A stretch of 64,000 nt of DNA from Myrica gale (Eukaryota > Streptophyta > Magnoliopsida > Fagales > Myricaceae): NCBI GenBank assembly GCA_963930655.1, contig OZ005607.1:13718874-13782873 (forward strand). Direction: 5' to 3'. Position numbers and translations under genes: made by a program. Of this stretch, positions 33,501 to 45,916 are shown in pieces (the first letter of the stretch is position 1; each line of letters starts with the position of its first letter). The notes under the pieces are model-generated. The model searched no databases. It was not told the DNA's origin and worked only from the letters and a program-made list of their open reading frames with translations.

Positions 33501-35949
33501 ACCAAGTCTAGCCAACACTACTTGTAGATCTTGCCTCATCCCTTCTACCACTCTCCTATTCTCTTCGGTGGCCATGGAACCGTGGCTATGACTCCTTGCA
33601 TGTGAGCCATAGTTGTAGTTGTCTCCTCCATCTTATCTTTAAGCCATAGAGTAGATGACTCCAAGGTTTCGAACCAGTCTCGGTTGGAAGTAAGTGAGCT
33701 TGATACCGCCTCCATTGCAATACTTGGTTGTAACAACAATTTCAACCTTGGGTTCTCTCCAAAATGAAGATCGAACCCCTCTCGACAAAGAACTTGGCAC
33801 GACCAACTTTCGACGTTGGGTTCTCTCCAAAAGAAGATCGAACCCCTCCCCTCACTTAAGAACTCGGTAAGAACAAACAAGTTCCAACCTTGGGTTCTCT
33901 CCAAAATGAAGATCGAACCCCTCTTCAAGTATGAGCTCCAACAAAAACAAACAACTTCCCAATCTAATTAATCCAATGAAAATGAATCAAATTAATGTAT
34001 GCTCGTGTTTACCTCCCTTAAAGATTTCTTCGCTTCAAGCAATTTCTCTCAATGAAAGCACTATTTTGTTAGGGACCCTCGTCTAGGCCACTTTAACAAC
34101 ACAAACTCCCCCCAAGTGATTCGAACACGATCACGCCAATCAATTCTCTTAAACCGTTCTTGGCAACACACGAGCTGACATGTAGGATCTAACACACAAT
34201 ATGGAGAACACTCAAGATATTATTGATAAAGAACGAAGAACGTGGTTAAGGGTTAATTAGCTCAAGAACACATGAACAATCTCGATCAAAGGTTAATTAT
34301 CCCAAGAAGGAGTACCCAAAATAGGTTATTTGCCCTGACACCGACTGAGGATATACGTGCCTATGATCAGCCAAAACACTCCCCAAAAGAACTCAGGCTC
34401 TCCAAGACTCTAATCTTCTGAATGAATAACACTAATGTACCTAAAGGTGTTTATATAGACATCATTAGGTGCTTACAAAACCTAAATGAATCAAATCAAA
34501 TAAAATCTAAATCAATTCTCTGATCTTAAGGAATCAAACCCTTCAATAAAGGAGAATTGATATTAAATGCATAAATAAAGATAAACGCAAAGGAAATGAA
34601 TCTTCTAGAGTTTAAGAAAGGATCCCTAAATCTAGAAGATATGATTTATTTAACTTAACACAAAAAGAAACTAATCTCCTATGATACCTCTATAAATGTA
34701 TGGATCTCACCGTTGTCCGCCACTGCTTGCACTATTATGGGTGGTGATGCTCCTTCGACTCCCTAGCCTTTCCTCTTTCATTCCCCAACTAGCATCGGTA
34801 GGGATGGTAGTGCTCTGCCACTGGTGGTGGCGGCCATTCCTTGTACTCCTCTGTCTGCTTGCCTCCTGATGCTTGGCTTGGCTAGTGGCCAAGGACTTGC
34901 TGTAGCACCATGTCATGACAAGGTCATGGGCAGTCCATGTGCTGGCCTTGAGCTTGTCATGTCATGTCTGTGGCAGGCTAGCTGACACGCCATGCATGGG
35001 CATTGCTAGGCGTCATGCCTTGTTGCGCTGGGCGCCTAGCTTGCGTGCATGCTCATTGATGCCCATGCATGTCAATGGTGTTGTCGCCGCGTGCATGTCA
35101 ATGGTGCACATGGGTGCCACTGGAACATTATCTCGGTACCTATCCTCCCACGCATAGCTGTCACAGCCCATGTCATCCCTGGGGATCCTGTCATGTTGAC
35201 TGTTGCATGCGTTGACATGCCATGTTGTTTGTAGGTGAGCAGGCATCAACCGCAGGCTAGTGAGTTACCCATCCATGCATGACGTGCTGTGTGCTTGGCG
35301 TGCCATGTGGCCTTAATCAAATTTCAAGGGGCATGACCGAGAGATCTATTGTTGGATTTGTGGACCTGACCGAGTCAGACGCCAGCGGTTGCGGGGTATG
35401 CAACGTAGGCAGTTACAGCACACAACCTGGAGGTTGTTGCCCCACCTAGGGTGCCTCATGGGCGCCCAATCTGATCAAAGTGCTCGCATGTAGGGCACAC
35501 AACACATGAGAGCGCAGTTGGGCTCCCTTGCAGCCCAATGCGAACCCCACTTGTGGTTTCCTCATATAAGGGGCGTGCAGGCAGCCTACCAGCCACCCAC
35601 CTCAGTGCCTATGTTTGAGCTAGATGTTGGGCTTGACATGTGGCTACTCAGACATTTAACCTAAACCTTCATAAGCGAGTCCTGGTGAAGGGCTAGAGAG
35701 CATGTGAACGATTTTCTATTTGTGAGAAACTTGCTTGTACTGACTTGTGAAGGGCTAGAGAACAAGTGAAACAATAGTCTGATTGTGATATACTGACTTG
35801 TACTCGAGGGAACAGTGAGCTAGTGCGTTCATTGTCAATTGTGTGCTAAGTGTTGTAAAGTCGTGCTTTTTCCTTTGTATACTTGATACTGTGAATATAA
35901 AGTTTGGAGTTTCCACATACTTGCTTGTGTTCAGGCGTGGGAGTGTCAC
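30507..35949. mobile_element. older repeat or LTR split by the gypsy insertion
   Basis: The flanks of the gypsy element (30507-30699 and 35199-35949) look like one GC-richer, LTR-like sequence. The right part has a TATA-like CATATAAGGGG near 35563 and a TGAAGGGCTAGAGA motif repeated at about 35684 and 35746. No target duplication or primer site was found, so this is tentative. Confidence 0.25.
30705..35193 (-). mobile_element. non-autonomous gypsy-type element with gag-protease only (fossil)
   Basis: LTRs lie at 30705-31837 and 34077-35193. In + orientation they start TGTTAAAGACC/TGTTAGGGACC and end GGATCCTTTCA/GGATCCTGTCA. TGTTG flanks both outer edges (30700-30704, 35194-35198). On the - strand a primer-site-like AGTGCTTTCATTGAGAG follows the 34077 edge, and a purine tract GGAAGAGGGAA precedes the LTR at 31837. 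The 2.2 kb interior encodes, right to left, a gag region, a zinc knuckle CFKCGEKWNPNHQC (about 32480), and an aspartic protease with LLVDSGSTHNFI (about 32240) continuing to about 31951. No reverse transcriptase, RNase H or integrase is present. The frame is broken in several places. The LTRs look moderately diverged, so it is not recent. Confidence 0.85.
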
Positions 35950-37473
35950 TTAGTATTAAGTACTGACTAAATGAGTGTCATTTAGTATCGCACAAGGTAG
36001 TGAAAAATTTATAAAGAATAGCCACCTTGTGAATAATCCATAACAAACATAAATTTCACTTGATCAAAATGAATACTAAGCATATAATAACATTCATATA
36101 ATGGAACAATAGCTATTGAAAAATCCACTCTCCTCATAGAGCTCTTCTCCTTTCCCTTTCCATTTTCCCTTTTTTGCTTTAACCTAAAGCTGAACTCTCA
36201 GCCTCACCTTGGCCTACCTTTTACCCATCCCCTCCTCTCCTTGCCCTCATCAATGCCAAGAAACATGATTATCCTTCTTTTTTTCACTCCCCTTTAAATC
36301 GATCTTCCTCCCCCAACCTTCTTTTTCTCTTCTCTTCCTACCCTCTTAGTTTTCTTCCCTTTTTTGGCATTTGCGATTTTGTTCTGCCTGGGTTGCCTGT
36401 ATTCCAGGGCCTAACCTATGGCGACTAAGGGTCTTGATAAAGATCTGGAAGAGCTTATTCAAAGCACTCAATAGTTTTCTTGTAGGGAGGATCTAGAGGA
36501 TGAAGTCCTTAACCAACTTGAGGCTAATTGTACTTTGAATAAGCTCTTGGTAGGCAAGATTATGTCCCAACACCTTTAGAACAAGCAGGTGATTCGGGAT
36601 ATTGTCTAGACCTATTGGAAGGCAGTCGATGGCCTTGCAGGGGAAGAATTGGGAAACAACACATTCATTTTCAGCTTCCCCTTCTTTGCGGTAAGGGATA
36701 GAATCCTGGAGGGTGGCCCGTGGAATATCAAAGGTCATTTTCTTATCCTCAAGCCTTTCAAGCCCAACAATATTATCACCGAGATAAATGTATGCTCAAC
36801 CCCGATTTGGGTTCAAATATACCGGCTCGCCCTCATTTGTATGACAGAGCACAATATCAACAAAATAGGGAAGCTAGTAGGTACAGTTCTGGATTATGAA
36901 TGCAAATATTCCTTGGGAGTTTGGTGCACTAAGTTCTTTTGAGAATAAGTCATGTCGGACGCTCGTGAACCCTTGCCTCCAGGTTACTATCAGAAATGAC
37001 AAGATGCACACCTGGGTTGGATCCAACTTAAGTATGAGAGGATCTCAGATTTTTGCTATGAATGCGGCAAACTGGGACATACACAGAATGCTTGTGAGGT
37101 GTGTTTTACCCCCACTAGTCCAAACTTCCATTTTGGTTCAAAAATGAAGGCAGTGGGTCCTGGTCCCGATAGCCCTCACTGGTCTGTGGATGGTTTTAAA
37201 TAGTCTTCTCCAGTTACTCCCCCTGCTAGCAACTTCTTTTTCACCACCCCTCATACTCTCAGCTGGTACGCTACGACCCTAGCTACTGGCCAACTAACAT
37301 TCATGGCAACGAAGGAGGCGGATGCGCTATATCCTTGTAGACAAAACATAAGCTGTCAGAAGATATGCTCTTGGACCACACTTGGGAATCTCGATTGGTG
37401 TCTCAGTACCTTGCAACTCTTGTTCCCTTACACGTTGATACTAGTCAAGACCCTGATGAGAATGTCAGCTTTG

Positions 37474-38751
37474 TGTTGGAATCGCGAGATCGGCGCAGCG
37501 GATAGGATCATTGAAATCAGAGCAGCTCAAGCGTTCTGCCTCTTTCAGAGCCATGCGCACAACTTTGAGAGAGAGAGAATCTAGTTATAGAAACTCTCTT
37601 TCGTAAAAATGAAATTTCTCTTCTTCTCAATTGAGTTCTGAGCTATTTATATTGACTGGCTCAGAACTCAACTGTGCTATAGCGTGGGATCTTTAGGGAT
37701 CTCAAATCTCGGTTGTAGGATCATCGTGAAAAACTCTTTTTCATTAACCCTCTTATATTCTGTATTTCGAATTTATGGGCTTCTATAAATTATGATAATG
37801 TTCATTAACATATCACAATTGACCTCTGAGATAATGAGTCTGCTTTTGTGAAATCCCTTTTGCTAACAATTATATGCTTATTTATTCTTCCACCATACTA
37901 TATTCCACATGAACAAATAGGACCTGAATAATATCACCGATTAAGTCCCTAGCTCATATAATTATTAATTCTCAGTCTGTACCTAGTTGGATTTCCAAAA
38001 CTTTTCGAAAAAACTTTTCGCAAATATTTACTTAATATATAATATAAGTAAAACTCGTGAAAACATTTTTCACAAAATGTCGTTGCGCAACGTTTTTATG
38101 TGAGTCCAACAATATACAGACATAATGAATATACTGTCTCATCAAGAGACTGATGGATTCCATATTGAGTAATTATACAAATTAACTTACTATGCACAAG
38201 GCCCAACATTATCTGGAATATTTGATCTGCGAAGATCATAACCAAATGACTCAGTTAAAGCACAAACACACAACAAACAAACATGCATAACTCTCTCAGG
38301 TCTAAGGACAACATAAGCTAATTATGCTGAATACCTTTCTCTACATCAGTGGTCGTGTCCATAAGGTATTCATATTTGATCCGGTTCAGTGCATGTACTC
38401 TTATATTACACCCACTCGTTTGCTTAAGGTCACCACCTCCATGATGGAATCCATCATTTTATCTTATAGAGGCACAACGAGTGTAGACCTATTTGCACAT
38501 TATCATATACCTCGGTCTAGAACAAAGTGAGTCAACAAGGATCCGAAAAGTCATATTCTCCACCTCCGATTCATTAATCATTGGCCTAACTTTTCTACAA
38601 TGTTGCTCAACAATATGACATCTTATGTCATTGCAAGTATGACATCTTATGTCATTGCATGTATCCAAAATAATATACAAGTGATTAAACAATAATTATA
38701 ATTATCTCATAATTATGCAAAAATATTGGTTTTGAGGGCATACATCTAACA
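37474..38751 (-). mobile_element. solo LTR of a copia-type element inside the LINE
   Basis: In + orientation it starts TGTTGGAATCGCGAGATCGG and ends GGGCATACATCTAACA; read on the - strand it starts TGTTAGATGTATGCCC, a known copia-type LTR start. CTTTG flanks both sides (37469-37473, 38752-38756). 1278 bases with no internal region, so a solo LTR left by recombination. Confidence 0.8.
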
Positions 38752-39694
38752 CTTTGACCCCCCCCCCCGTTCCAAGCCCCAACCACACTGAATCACTTAA
38801 AGATAAAGGGTATAAGCCCAATCAGGAAAATGGGCCCCCATTTACTTATATGATTATGTTTGGAGCAGGGAATGCAATCCAACATGTTTCTTTAATCTTT
38901 ACCTTACTTCTGAATGGGCTCTGACAGCGGTAAGACTTGGATTTCTAGCCCAGGTCAAATTTCAGCACCCATCCATTCTAAATCCACATATCGCCTCATT
39001 GAAGAGCCCATTTTGGACACCGAGAATATAGTAGGACTATCTCAGTTGGAATGACCTCGTGTGTTGGCCAATAACAAACTCAGATTAACATATCAAACTA
39101 TTGCACTAGCCCTCTATGTATCAAGGAAGTCCTCACTACTCCAACGGAGATCTCAGAAGTAGAAAGATTCAAGCTTGAGAGTAAGCTCTGACGCGAGGAG
39201 ATCTTCCAAGATGCTCCAGGGGATTGAACACTAGAGTACATTCATATACAATAGAAACTCAAGAAGATCAAAAAGCCAATGTGTAAAGGTGGAATTTCGA
39301 TTCGGAAGGACCCCACTGTACGGGGGATGCTCACTGATACTCTGAAGGCTCTTCGCAGGAAGTCTATTTCTCTTTTAAATGTTTGCTCTATGGATGGGGT
39401 GACGGGCCCAACTCCTCCCCTCAATAATGTGACATCTGCACTAGAACTGTTGCGGTTTGGCTCATCCCGCGGCAACTCGTAATCTTTAAGCCCTTATCAG
39501 GTGCTGTAATCCAGATTGCATTTTCTTAGTGGAAATGAAGTGTTCTGATGTCTGTAGTGTTCTGCAACATGTTGGTTTCTTCAATGTTGTGGATTGCCCT
39601 TCTTCTGGACTTCTAGAAGGGCTAGCCGGCAGGATGGCTTTGATTTTGACGTTGTTTCTATTTCTTCATGATATTCTTAACCTCATGATATTCT

Positions 39695-42600
39695 TAGGTA
39701 CTTATCTCCTCGGCTCGCGTATAGGAATCACATGCACAAAATTCGGGGATTACCGCACAATAGAAACTCTTAGGATGGCCGAATGCCCTCGAAATTACTT
39801 AGCTAAAAAGGTTACTGGTTTTAAAATGATGTCGTAAGTATGTTTAGAAACTCGAACAAAAGAAGTGAAATTGCACAAAATATTAAGAATTGGTATATTT
39901 GCACTTTACTAAGGAAAACCTTAGTCGATTATAGACTAAAATGAAAATGGAAAAATTGTAAAAAGTAACCTATGTAATAATATGCACTTAATTAGGAAAA
40001 TAAAATTAACCTATGTAATACACTTTCCTTTAAACGAATATGATTTGGTACAAAAGGGTCATTCGGGAGGATTACAAAAGAATATGCCTAAGTTATACAA
40101 AAATGTCAGCTTCCTATACTCCACCTAGCATATACAACCGCGTTTCAAATTATCAAAAATAATTTCGAAACACTGCCATCAAAAGAAAATAAAAGAAATA
40201 ATGAAGTGGGGGGTACGAAACAGACCTTGCGTATAAAATCTCTTCGACCTTGAAATAGTCCAACATCCTGCTTAACAATAAAAAGGCAAACACAAACAAA
40301 CATAAAAGGGTGAGTCATATTGGCTCAGTAAGGGGGGAGGGGACATGTCATGTGAAATAAATAAGCAGGAACAATCAAAGTAGCAGATAAACAATAAGTA
40401 AGCACCGATAATAATAAACAGGATAACGATGTATGATCGATGCAATGCAGAAATGATGCATCTGTTTCCCGATCAATTTCACTTTCTTTTCCCTTTCAGT
40501 TATTTCACTTTCTTTCTTTTTCAGTCCGGTAGAGGTGTCCTTTCTTCGCTCTATTTAAGCCCCAGAGTCCGGGTTGTGCGTCCCTCCTCTCCTCTGGGAC
40601 TGTCCTGTGCCCCGGAACCAGGACCTGGTTAAGCATAATTGTTCCATCGCCTAGGGATACCAACCACTATCCTCTCAATGGTGGCTTGCACTATCCCACT
40701 GTGAACGGTACTGTCACCCGATCTCAAAACAACCTATGGGTATGAGTTTCATTTCGGTTAACAGTAACCCCATACCCATGATATGTTGATGCATCGTGAC
40801 TCATCAGATGCATCACCGATAAAGAATTCATCAAAGACGATCAATGGAATGTACATTGCCAATTAAAAATGCAATTGACATTTGAACATTTATAGAGAAA
40901 ATATTAGCACGTTTTATGCATCGTGTAGTAATATATGACACTTTAATAAGCATATGCAATTCACAACTTATAAATGCTTCAATAAGAATGAAATGCAACC
41001 ATGCAATTTCATAAACTTGCAAGAGCGATTTATTCAAAAGAAATGATGTTAACTCATTCTCTTTATTATGCAAGCTCATTTGCTTATTAATTGCATTTCT
41101 AGACTAAGTTCCAAGCCCAAATTTTAAGTTTAGATGTTTTTACCCTTATTTTCTCAGAAATGCAGAAAAATGCACCTATGAGCTTCCAAAGGCATTTCAG
41201 ACCTTTACTCTTATCCTTTTTTATGGAAATTTTTAAGGTAAGTCCTAAGACTCCTAACTTCATATCTGAAAATTTTTACACGAAAACTCCAAGTATTTCA
41301 ACATGCATCAATGGACAGTGGACTCTAACCATGTTTAATCTATAAATTTTGTATGTTATCATTCATTATACACGTGTTAGTGCCCAATATGCATGCTCAA
41401 GCTTCGAATGACATATGTGTGATGAGAAAAGAACACAAATATATCAACGTTTGAATTTTTATATTAACCTTTGCCAAATCTCATGTTTTCAGTCAAAAAC
41501 TTCCTCATGAGCATGCAAATAGCTCTACACAGATCAGTACTTTGTTCCTTTTCCATTATATGATCATTTTATTCCATTTTTTTGCATCATCAACAAGCAA
41601 ATACACCACATGACACATTCAGTTATGACAACCATGAAGAAAAATACTTAAAAACCACATGCATGTACATCCCCTTCACCCAAACCCAAGACGTGGGCTC
41701 TCTTTCCTTCCAAGCAAAACTTTTGGTCATACCCATGGCCCTCAACACACAATAATCATCATTTGGGCTAACATTTCACAACAAGCCCCATTTTTATGCA
41801 TATTGAACAATAAACTTACAAAAATATATGATCTAAACTCTAAACCTCACATGCAAGAAATTAGAGAGCATAAACTCCTCACAAATCCCATACCCAATAT
41901 GTTGATCATCGGTTCACAAGAAAAAACAACCATAAACAAGCCAAAGTTTCTTTTCCCATACCAAAACACAAAAATTTTACCCCTTACTACTCATAACTAA
42001 GCATTACAAACCCCATGTAATATAAAGCTATCTCACCCTTACCTTAGTCGCGGTTATACTACTTTCTTGGATAAAAACACCTAAATATCAAGACACTAAG
42101 TTAGGAAAAGACAAAAGCTGATGGGGAAGAAAAGGTACAGGCCGAAACTACCCTTGTCTCTATTTCCCTTGGTTTCTTCCATTTCTCCTTTGATCTCTCC
42201 TTCCTCTTCTCCTTCAGTCAGATGGTATCTCTTTCCTTTGGTCACAAAGTCTTTCACGTCATTCTTCCTTCCTTTCTCTTTTGGTCAGGTAAAGGTTCTC
42301 TCCTTATGTCTCTATCTTATTCTTTTAGAAGTCCCCTCATATCTCATGTCTCTTTTTGCAAAAAATAAGTCAACGTATGAGCCAATGACCAAGCTCCATC
42401 TAGGCGGCCAGATAAGAGGGCATTTAATGCACATCATACGGTTAAGACATGTGGAAAACAAGTAGCATGAAAAGCAAAGTTTTTAGAGCATAAGGCAATT
42501 CGGTTATCTTAGCTTCCTTTGCACATCAATACGTCATGCGCATAAAATAACGCTTAAACCAACATAATTTTTCGGGCATACATGGCATCTGACCAAATAC

Positions 42601-43743
42601 CCCAGTCATCCCGGGCAGTTTAGCCGGGTATTTATCCCCAGTCATCCCGAGCAGTTTAGTCGGGTATCTCGCCTACCAGGCCATCCCCAGACATCTCGAG
42701 AGTACAAACTCGGTCATCCCGAGAATACATCACTCTGTCAACCCGGGAGTGCAGGTATCCTAGCGCCTGTCTTATTGAGATTTTCACCGAGCACACTATC
42801 AGTACTGGACTTCTAGACTCCCCGGTCATTACTTTTTGAAAAACACAACAACCACGCCAGACCTTATTTTTCTCCCATGTATTACAGGCTTGTCCCCGGT
42901 CATCCCAGTTATCCCGTCAGACCCGATACCCTGTCTCGGTCATCCCTGGAGCCCAGTCCTCTGAGTCTCCCCTGTCTTAAACTGTGCTCTGGTTGGGTAT
43001 TGTCTGGGTCAGGATAAAATCAAGCTCCACATAGACTAACAATAAGTATCAAGTTAAATAAGTTCAATAAACTTACAAATGCAACTACTAAATTTTCAAA
43101 CTTACAAGACGTAACAAGGTGCAAAGATAAATAAGAATGTAAGCGCAAGGAAGAAAATTCACATGAGCACTATATATTATAGCTCTATATATATACATAA
43201 AATTTGCATCAAACAAGTAGACCAAACAAGGAAGGGGCATTACAGCAAGCCCCAAAGTTCTAGGTCCAAGTCCACCTTTAATAACCCTAGGCCCAATTGA
43301 AATTTAAATGCAATTAATAAACATTATCCAAATTAATCTAAAAATTTAAGAGAGCAAAACTCAAGTCAGATAAGAAATTTAAGCACATGAAATTAAATGA
43401 AATAATGCAAGGATTTAAGAATTAAAGAAAGAAAGCACATACGCAACTTAAATAAAAAAGGAAATCAAAATACTAAAGTCACGAATTTAGAAACCGAAGC
43501 AATTAAACAAATACCAAACAACATAATTACTTAAAATATTAGAGGAAATAAAATAGAGTCAATTAGGCAATTTAACCACATGCATTTGCACTAAAAATAG
43601 TGATCTCTATTCAAAGATTAAAAATTGAAAGTAAGCAAATAAAGCAAATACTAAGGAAAAGAACACAATTACTAAACATATGAGAAAATGAAAGCCTTAA
43701 CACGAGAGTCTCAAAAGTAGCTCAAAAGGTTAGGGGTATTACA
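39695..43743 (-). mobile_element. 4 kb LTR of the same family as 16432-23419, inside the LINE (fossil)
   Basis: On the - strand it starts at 43743 (TGTAATACCCCTAACC) and runs to about 39695 (GCGAGCCGAGGAGATAAGTA), a few bases short of the family's end. Shared blocks with the 16432 copy include ATTTCACATGACATGTCCCC (complement near 40350) and the CACTATCCTCTC block near 40665. LINE text stops at its left and resumes at its right. No coding domain is visible. It is slightly truncated and I see no clean target duplication. Confidence 0.6.
42590..43000. repeat. GC-rich degenerate short repeats within the 4 kb LTR
   Basis: GTCATCCCG-like units recur irregularly (CAGTCATCCCGGGCAGTTTA, CAGTCATCCCGAGCAGTTTA, GGTCATCCCGAG, GTCATCCCAG), clearly richer in G+C than the surroundings. 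The copy at 16432-23419 has no equivalent that I can see. Confidence 0.6.
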
Positions 43744-44149
43744 GGGCACCATGGCTATATACTCTGGTTTACGGACCTACTAGATGGCAAGAAAGATCAT
43801 GTTTTTTGGCAAGCTTTTGATGATGCAACTCGCACTTTTCTTGGTGCTTGGATGTCTTTTTGTAATTTTAATGCAGTGGCTTCTCAGCTGGATAAAAATG
43901 GAGGCAATCGGATGACTACTTCCTCTTTTTGGTGCATGAACTAATGAATGTGCATGGTATGGTCGGTTTTGGATTTACAGGTCCTCAGTATACCTGTTCA
44001 AACAAAAGGCAGGGGTAGCCCTTATCCGAGAATGACTAGACCAGAGATTAGCAAACTGTGAATGAAGGCTCATGTTTCCTCTAGCAGTGGTATCCCATTT
44101 AGCCCATGCAACCTCAGACTACTCGCTTGTATATTTGGATAACTGGGGG

Positions 44150-44745
44150 ACTGCTTATTAAGTGTGGGTACCAGAACAAATGGAATTGGAATGCGGTTCT
44201 GGTTTCCATACTCATCGGAATCCAATATTTTGTTCCGATTCTATTCCAAAAAACACCGAAATGGAACCTGAATCTCCAGAATCAGAAACTAGAAATTTTG
44301 ATTTCAATATGTGGGCTTTTGGGTATTTTTTTTAGACATTTTGGGCCAAGATTTTATATAGATTTTTCTGTTATACATCATAAATTAACAATTAATAAAA
44401 TGTAACATAAGCATTCATCCAAAATCTAAAATAAAATTATACCGTTCTAAAATTATGGGAATCAAAAAACGTTTTGAGCCCTATTTTAAAATTACAACAT
44501 TTTGAGTCTTATCTAAAATAAAATAAACATTCATTCGAAATGTAAAATAAAATGACACTGTTTTGAGCCATATTTCTTTTTTTAAAAAAATCGAAACCGC
44601 CAGTTCTATCCAAATTTCTAGTTATGGTTTCGATTCCGAAAAATGCAAAAAATGTATTTAGATTTTGGTACATGCCAAAACTGGAACTATAATTTGGGTA
44701 CCAGAACCCGATATTCCGATTTTGGCTGAAATTTTTGACCACCCT
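44150..44745. mobile_element. non-autonomous inverted-repeat element in the LINE (hAT-like?)
   Basis: Left-end text (TGTGGGTACCAGAACAAATG, GGTTCTGGTTTCC) and right-end text (AATTTGGGTACCAGAACCC, TTTTTGACCACCCTTA) are partly inverted and partly repeated, with many GGAAT/ATTCC and GAACC motifs. LINE endonuclease coding is interrupted here. The ends are approximate. A TAAGGGTGGTCA terminus is typical of plant hAT-like elements, but I found no clean 8-base duplication. Confidence 0.45.
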
Positions 44746-45086
44746 TACCGCTTCTCTGGGCCAAAGCCTTTTCGCTTCGAACCAGTCTGGGTTCGTGATG
44801 TCTCGTGCAGAAAAGTGGTTATGGAAGTATGGGCAAATCATCTCCCCGACTCCCCCACGTACTGACTGTATTAAAAAATTAGAGAGCTAAGGACTAAACT
44901 AAGGAGGTGGAATAAAAATAATTTTGGCAATATATCAGTTCAGATTAAGTCATGTTAGAATGAACTTTGCTCCATTCAGGCACATGACCCTTCTCCAGCG
45001 ATTGTCAAACGTGAATGACAAGTTCAGAGAGATCTTCAAGAAGCTCTGGAACGGGAATAACGCCTGTGGAAAACCAAGTTTAATTT

Positions 45087-45916
45087 CCGCCAATGCCAGC
45101 TCAAGGGTAAGGCCACTTAGGCGATAGCCTAAGGCCTCACCCTGAGCAAGGCCCCATAAAGAGAATTTTTGTATTGTATTGTAGATGACCCAAGAAATAA
45201 AAAAAAACAACTGAGCTAAAAAAATGGCAAGATGCAAATTTTTAATTTTGGGAAATTTATTTTTTAGTCCTTGAGTTTTACCCCCTTTTCATTTTTAGTC
45301 ATGAATTTTAGTGGGTCAAAATTTTAGTCCTTGAACTTTCATCTTTGTAAAATTTAGTCCTTCCGTCAGTTTGCCGTCAAATTTGTACCAGTCGACCGCT
45401 CACTTTTAACACATATACCCAGTCGACTGCTTCATGTTCCGTTAAGTATATAGACGACAAACTGACGAAGGACCATTTATGCGACGAAAGAAAACTCAAG
45501 GACTAAAAATTTGAAGGTTGAAAGTTAAGGACTAAAATTAAAAAGGGCCCAAAACCTAAGGACTAAAAAGCAATTTTTCCTTTAATTTTATATCATAAGT
45601 GTACTATTTTTTTTGCTCATTGATATGTTTTTCCCAAGCTTCATAATCATATTTCACATTATAAACTTTGCTAAAAGAGAAAAAAAGCCCTATAATAAAT
45701 TAAACAAATTATATGAAGGTCCTATAAATTTCTTAATTGTACAAGTTATGGGGCATTGATGTCAAGTGTAAGAGCCTTAGAAAAATAATTAATGGGACCT
45801 TTCAATATTATATATTAAATTTAATAATTTATAAATATTTTATATTAAAATTTATACAAAAGGCCTACAAATTTATATAGCGCCTTAGGCCTCCATTTGG
45901 CTTGAGCCGGCCCTGA
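45087..45916. mobile_element. non-autonomous hAT-like element in the LINE
   Basis: Left-end text CCAGCTCAAGGGTAAGGCC and GCCTAAGGCCTC is mirrored at the right by GCCTTAGGCCTCCATTTGGC and TTGAGCCGGCCCTGA. CAGGGCCGGCTCAAG is a common terminus of plant hAT-derived elements. TCCGCCAA before and TCCGCCTG after (6 of 8 bases alike) may be the worn target duplication. A foldback is nested at 45250-45580. Confidence 0.55.
45250..45580. repeat. foldback element, about 330 bases
   Basis: GGAAATTTATTTTTTAGTCC at the left is mirrored by GGACTAAAAAGCAATTTTTCC at the right, minus one base. The central part contains CAGTCGACCGCTC and CAGTCGACTGCTTCATGTTC, resembling the loop of the foldback at 2384. Confidence 0.7.

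Noticed and set aside
38756-38771. Run of C after a solo LTR
   Set aside because: Simple homopolymer in LINE-derived text next to the target duplication; no further structure.
42121-42465. 114-codon open frame, Ser/Pro/Leu-rich
   Set aside because: Inside the 4 kb LTR, low complexity, no recognisable domain.
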